Origin: Plesiocystis pacifica SIR-1
Lineage (GTDB): Bacteria > Myxococcota_A > Polyangia > Nannocystales > Nannocystaceae
Direction: 5' to 3'
Length of the DNA stretch: 53,927 nt
Assembly: GCF_000170895.1 (NCBI RefSeq)
Contig: NZ_ABCS01000071.1
Coordinates: 1 to 53,927 of the forward strand
Under the pieces are notes generated by a model. It saw only the letters and a list, made by a program, of their open reading frames with translations. It did not search any database and was not told the origin of the DNA. Every line of letters starts with the position of its first letter. Position 1 is the first letter of the stretch. The translations under genes were made by a program, and so were the position numbers. Positions 52,690-53,927 of this stretch are shown piece by piece.

Positions 52690-53680
52690 ACATCTTGGCC
52701 TCGCGCCGGTCCGCGAGGATCGTCCAGGTCAGCGCCGCCACCAGGGCCGCGCTCGCGCCGATCAGCGAGTAGCCGGTGATCGCCACGCCGCGGGTGTGGT
52801 CCGCGGACCAGCCTCGCGGCGCGTTCGCGGCCAGCCCCAGGGCGACCCCCGTGCCCACCAAGCTCGCCCCCGTCACCCCGACGAGGGCCCAGCTGCGCGG
52901 ACGAAAGTAGCCAAACACCGGGCCGCGCTTGCACACTGGGCGCCGATCCGGGACCCCGTAGGCCGCGTCGTCCCGGGGCCCGACGCGGCACCAGTCCTCG
53001 AAGCGGGGCTCCATCGGGTAGGCGCAGCCGATGGGCGAGACCGGCTGCCACCCCGGGTAGCCACAATCTACGCAGTCGTCCCAGTCGGGCGGGGGCGGGT
53101 CGTCGAGGGTGGCGAGGATCTCGAGCTCGGCCTCGCTCGGCCCCGGCGGCGGGTCGCGGTGGTGGTCGAGGCGTTCGGCCACCGCCGGGGCGAGGACCTC
53201 GGGCAGGATGGAGTCGTCCGCCGACCCGGTGAGCTCGAGGCCGAAGGCGAGCTCGCCCGCGAGCACGTCATAGACGACCAAGACGCCAGGCCCCAGCCCC
53301 TCGGGCTCGGGCTCCGCTTCGTCAAAGCGCGCCCAGATCAGGTAGTCGTAGCCCGTGGTCGAAGAATTGAGGTTGATGTAGCGAGCGATTCGCTCGACGC
53401 AGGCCAGCTCGTTCGCGGGTCCCGGACACGCCACGCGCTCGGCTGCGTCGCTCAGGCTCCGGTTGATCCGCTTCACCTCGAAGCCGCGGGTGACGAGCGC
53501 GGTCTGGACGCGCGCGCGCATGTCCGTGACCGCAGGCCCGTCGCCCTCGAAGACGAGCAGGCCGACTCGGAGGGGCTGGGAAGACTCGAATGACTCAGCA
53601 GGCGCCCGACCTTCGGCCCGGGCCTCGACCCCCCAACACGACAGCGCGAGAGCGATCGCGAGCGTCGCCCAGGTGCGCAT
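52637..53680 (-). CDS. Exported protein with C-terminal membrane helices, unrecognised
   Basis: Predicted 347 residues from the ATG at 53680 (signal peptide RTWATLAIALALSCWGVEARA); a longer frame begins at 53779 but lacks one. Mature N-domain about 120 residues with LRVGLLVFEGDGPAVTDMRARVQTALVTRGFEV, resembling a periplasmic binding or TolB-like fold. Then a Pro/Cys-rich linker (DDCVDCGYPGWQPVSPIGCAYPMEP) and two TM helices near the end (WALVGVTGASLVGTGVALGL, ITGYSLIGASAALVAALTW). No family recognised. Confidence 0.6.
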   Translation of the reverse strand: MRTWATLAIALALSCWGVEARAEGRAPAESFESSQPLRVGLLVFEGDGPAVTDMRARVQTALVTRGFEVKRINRSLSDAAERVACPGPANELACVERIARYINLNSSTTGYDYLIWARFDEAEPEPEGLGPGVLVVYDVLAGELAFGLELTGSADDSILPEVLAPAVAERLDHHRDPPPGPSEAELEILATLDDPPPPDWDDCVDCGYPGWQPVSPIGCAYPMEPRFEDWCRVGPRDDAAYGVPDRRPVCKRGPVFGYFRPRSWALVGVTGASLVGTGVALGLAANAPRGWSADHTRGVAITGYSLIGASAALVAALTWTILADRREAKMFMREQSELRVLSLRWGP

Positions 53681-53769
53681 GTCGAAGGCGACCATTCGAG
53701 CGCCAACGCGAACTCGAGGGGTCACTTTCACCAGCAGACCCTTCCCGACGACCGCGCTACACTCCCGCC

Positions 53770-53927
53770 ATGACAACATCTCGGAACGCTGAGCTTAGAA
53801 CATTCGCGCTCTCCCTCGTCCTGGGCCTGCCGAGCTTGGCCTGCACCGACGACGGAGACGGATCCGACGACGAGGTCGGTGAGTCCGGGCCGGGCAGCGA
53901 GGCCAGCGGAGACAGCTCCAGCGACGA
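53770..53927 (+). CDS. Start of a lipoprotein gene, 3' end outside the window
   Basis: The ATG at 53770 opens a frame that continues past the window edge. It encodes a signal peptide (FALSLVLGLPSLAC, lipobox PSLAC) followed by the acidic Gly/Ser/Asp/Glu linker seen in many proteins here. TACACT at 53758-53763 just upstream could be a -10 box. Function not visible from the 52 residues present. Confidence 0.75.
   Translation, partial: MTTSRNAELRTFALSLVLGLPSLACTDDGDGSDDEVGESGPGSEASGDSSSD

Overview
The window is about 54 kb of very GC-rich DNA (by eye roughly 70%). It is dense with exported lipoproteins whose lipobox is followed by long Ser/Thr/Asp/Glu/Gly linkers. Together with a giant kinase/ATPase/histidine-kinase hybrid, cysteine-rich surface proteins and an FG-GAP protein, this points to a myxobacterium-like member of the Myxococcota, probably of the Nannocystis/Plesiocystis/Enhygromyxa type. 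That assignment is inference from gene content; there is no rRNA gene, and I recognised no tRNA.

Layout. 1-7 kb: surface and envelope proteins (a partial lipoprotein, a zinc-ribbon membrane protein, a Vps62-like lipoprotein, a Cys-rich lipoprotein, an outer-membrane barrel) and two tandem copies of a double-hairpin repeat. 7.3-15.4 kb: a tightly spaced six-gene run encoding only exported proteins: a DUF1549-like lipoprotein, a Tat-exported DUF1501 protein, a c-type cytochrome lipoprotein, a Thr/Asp-rich lipoprotein, a META-like lipoprotein and a serine hydrolase with bacterial tandem-repeat domains. 15.4-20.3 kb: a TetR regulator with two palindromic operators facing a DUF3995 membrane protein, a Cys-rich lipoprotein and an FG-GAP lipoprotein. 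20.3-21.4 kb: a gene graveyard with a VOC fragment fused to a headless LysR gene, followed by a 167-bp MITE-like element. 22-26.4 kb: a flavin halogenase-like enzyme divergent from a diiron oxygenase-like protein with a perfect operator palindrome between them, then CBS and GNAT proteins. 26.4-29.8 kb: an orphan protein and an isolated murD-mraY pair. 30-34.5 kb: the two-step threonine-to-glycine pathway (SDR-type threonine dehydrogenase and 2-amino-3-ketobutyrate CoA ligase) interrupted by a lipoprotein with three thioredoxin-like domains. 34.6-40.9 kb: small lipoprotein and membrane genes, an ETHE1/Blh-type metallo-hydrolase, short repeats, and a membrane-tailed glutathione-S-transferase-like protein. 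40.9-46.7 kb: a third, inverted copy of the double-hairpin repeat and the 1909-residue hybrid kinase. 46.8-53.9 kb: two consecutive DUF4139 (MuiA-type) proteins, a LysR regulator divergent from a metallo-beta-lactamase-fold protein, a membrane protein, and the start of another lipoprotein.

The most interesting signals are the six-gene exported module with its cytochrome; the double-hairpin repeat, whose core is identical over 39 kb and whose second hairpin varies with compensatory changes; the regulated halogenase/diiron pair; and the MITE beside the deletion-fused gene remnants. All functional statements rest on motif recognition by eye; no database search was possible.
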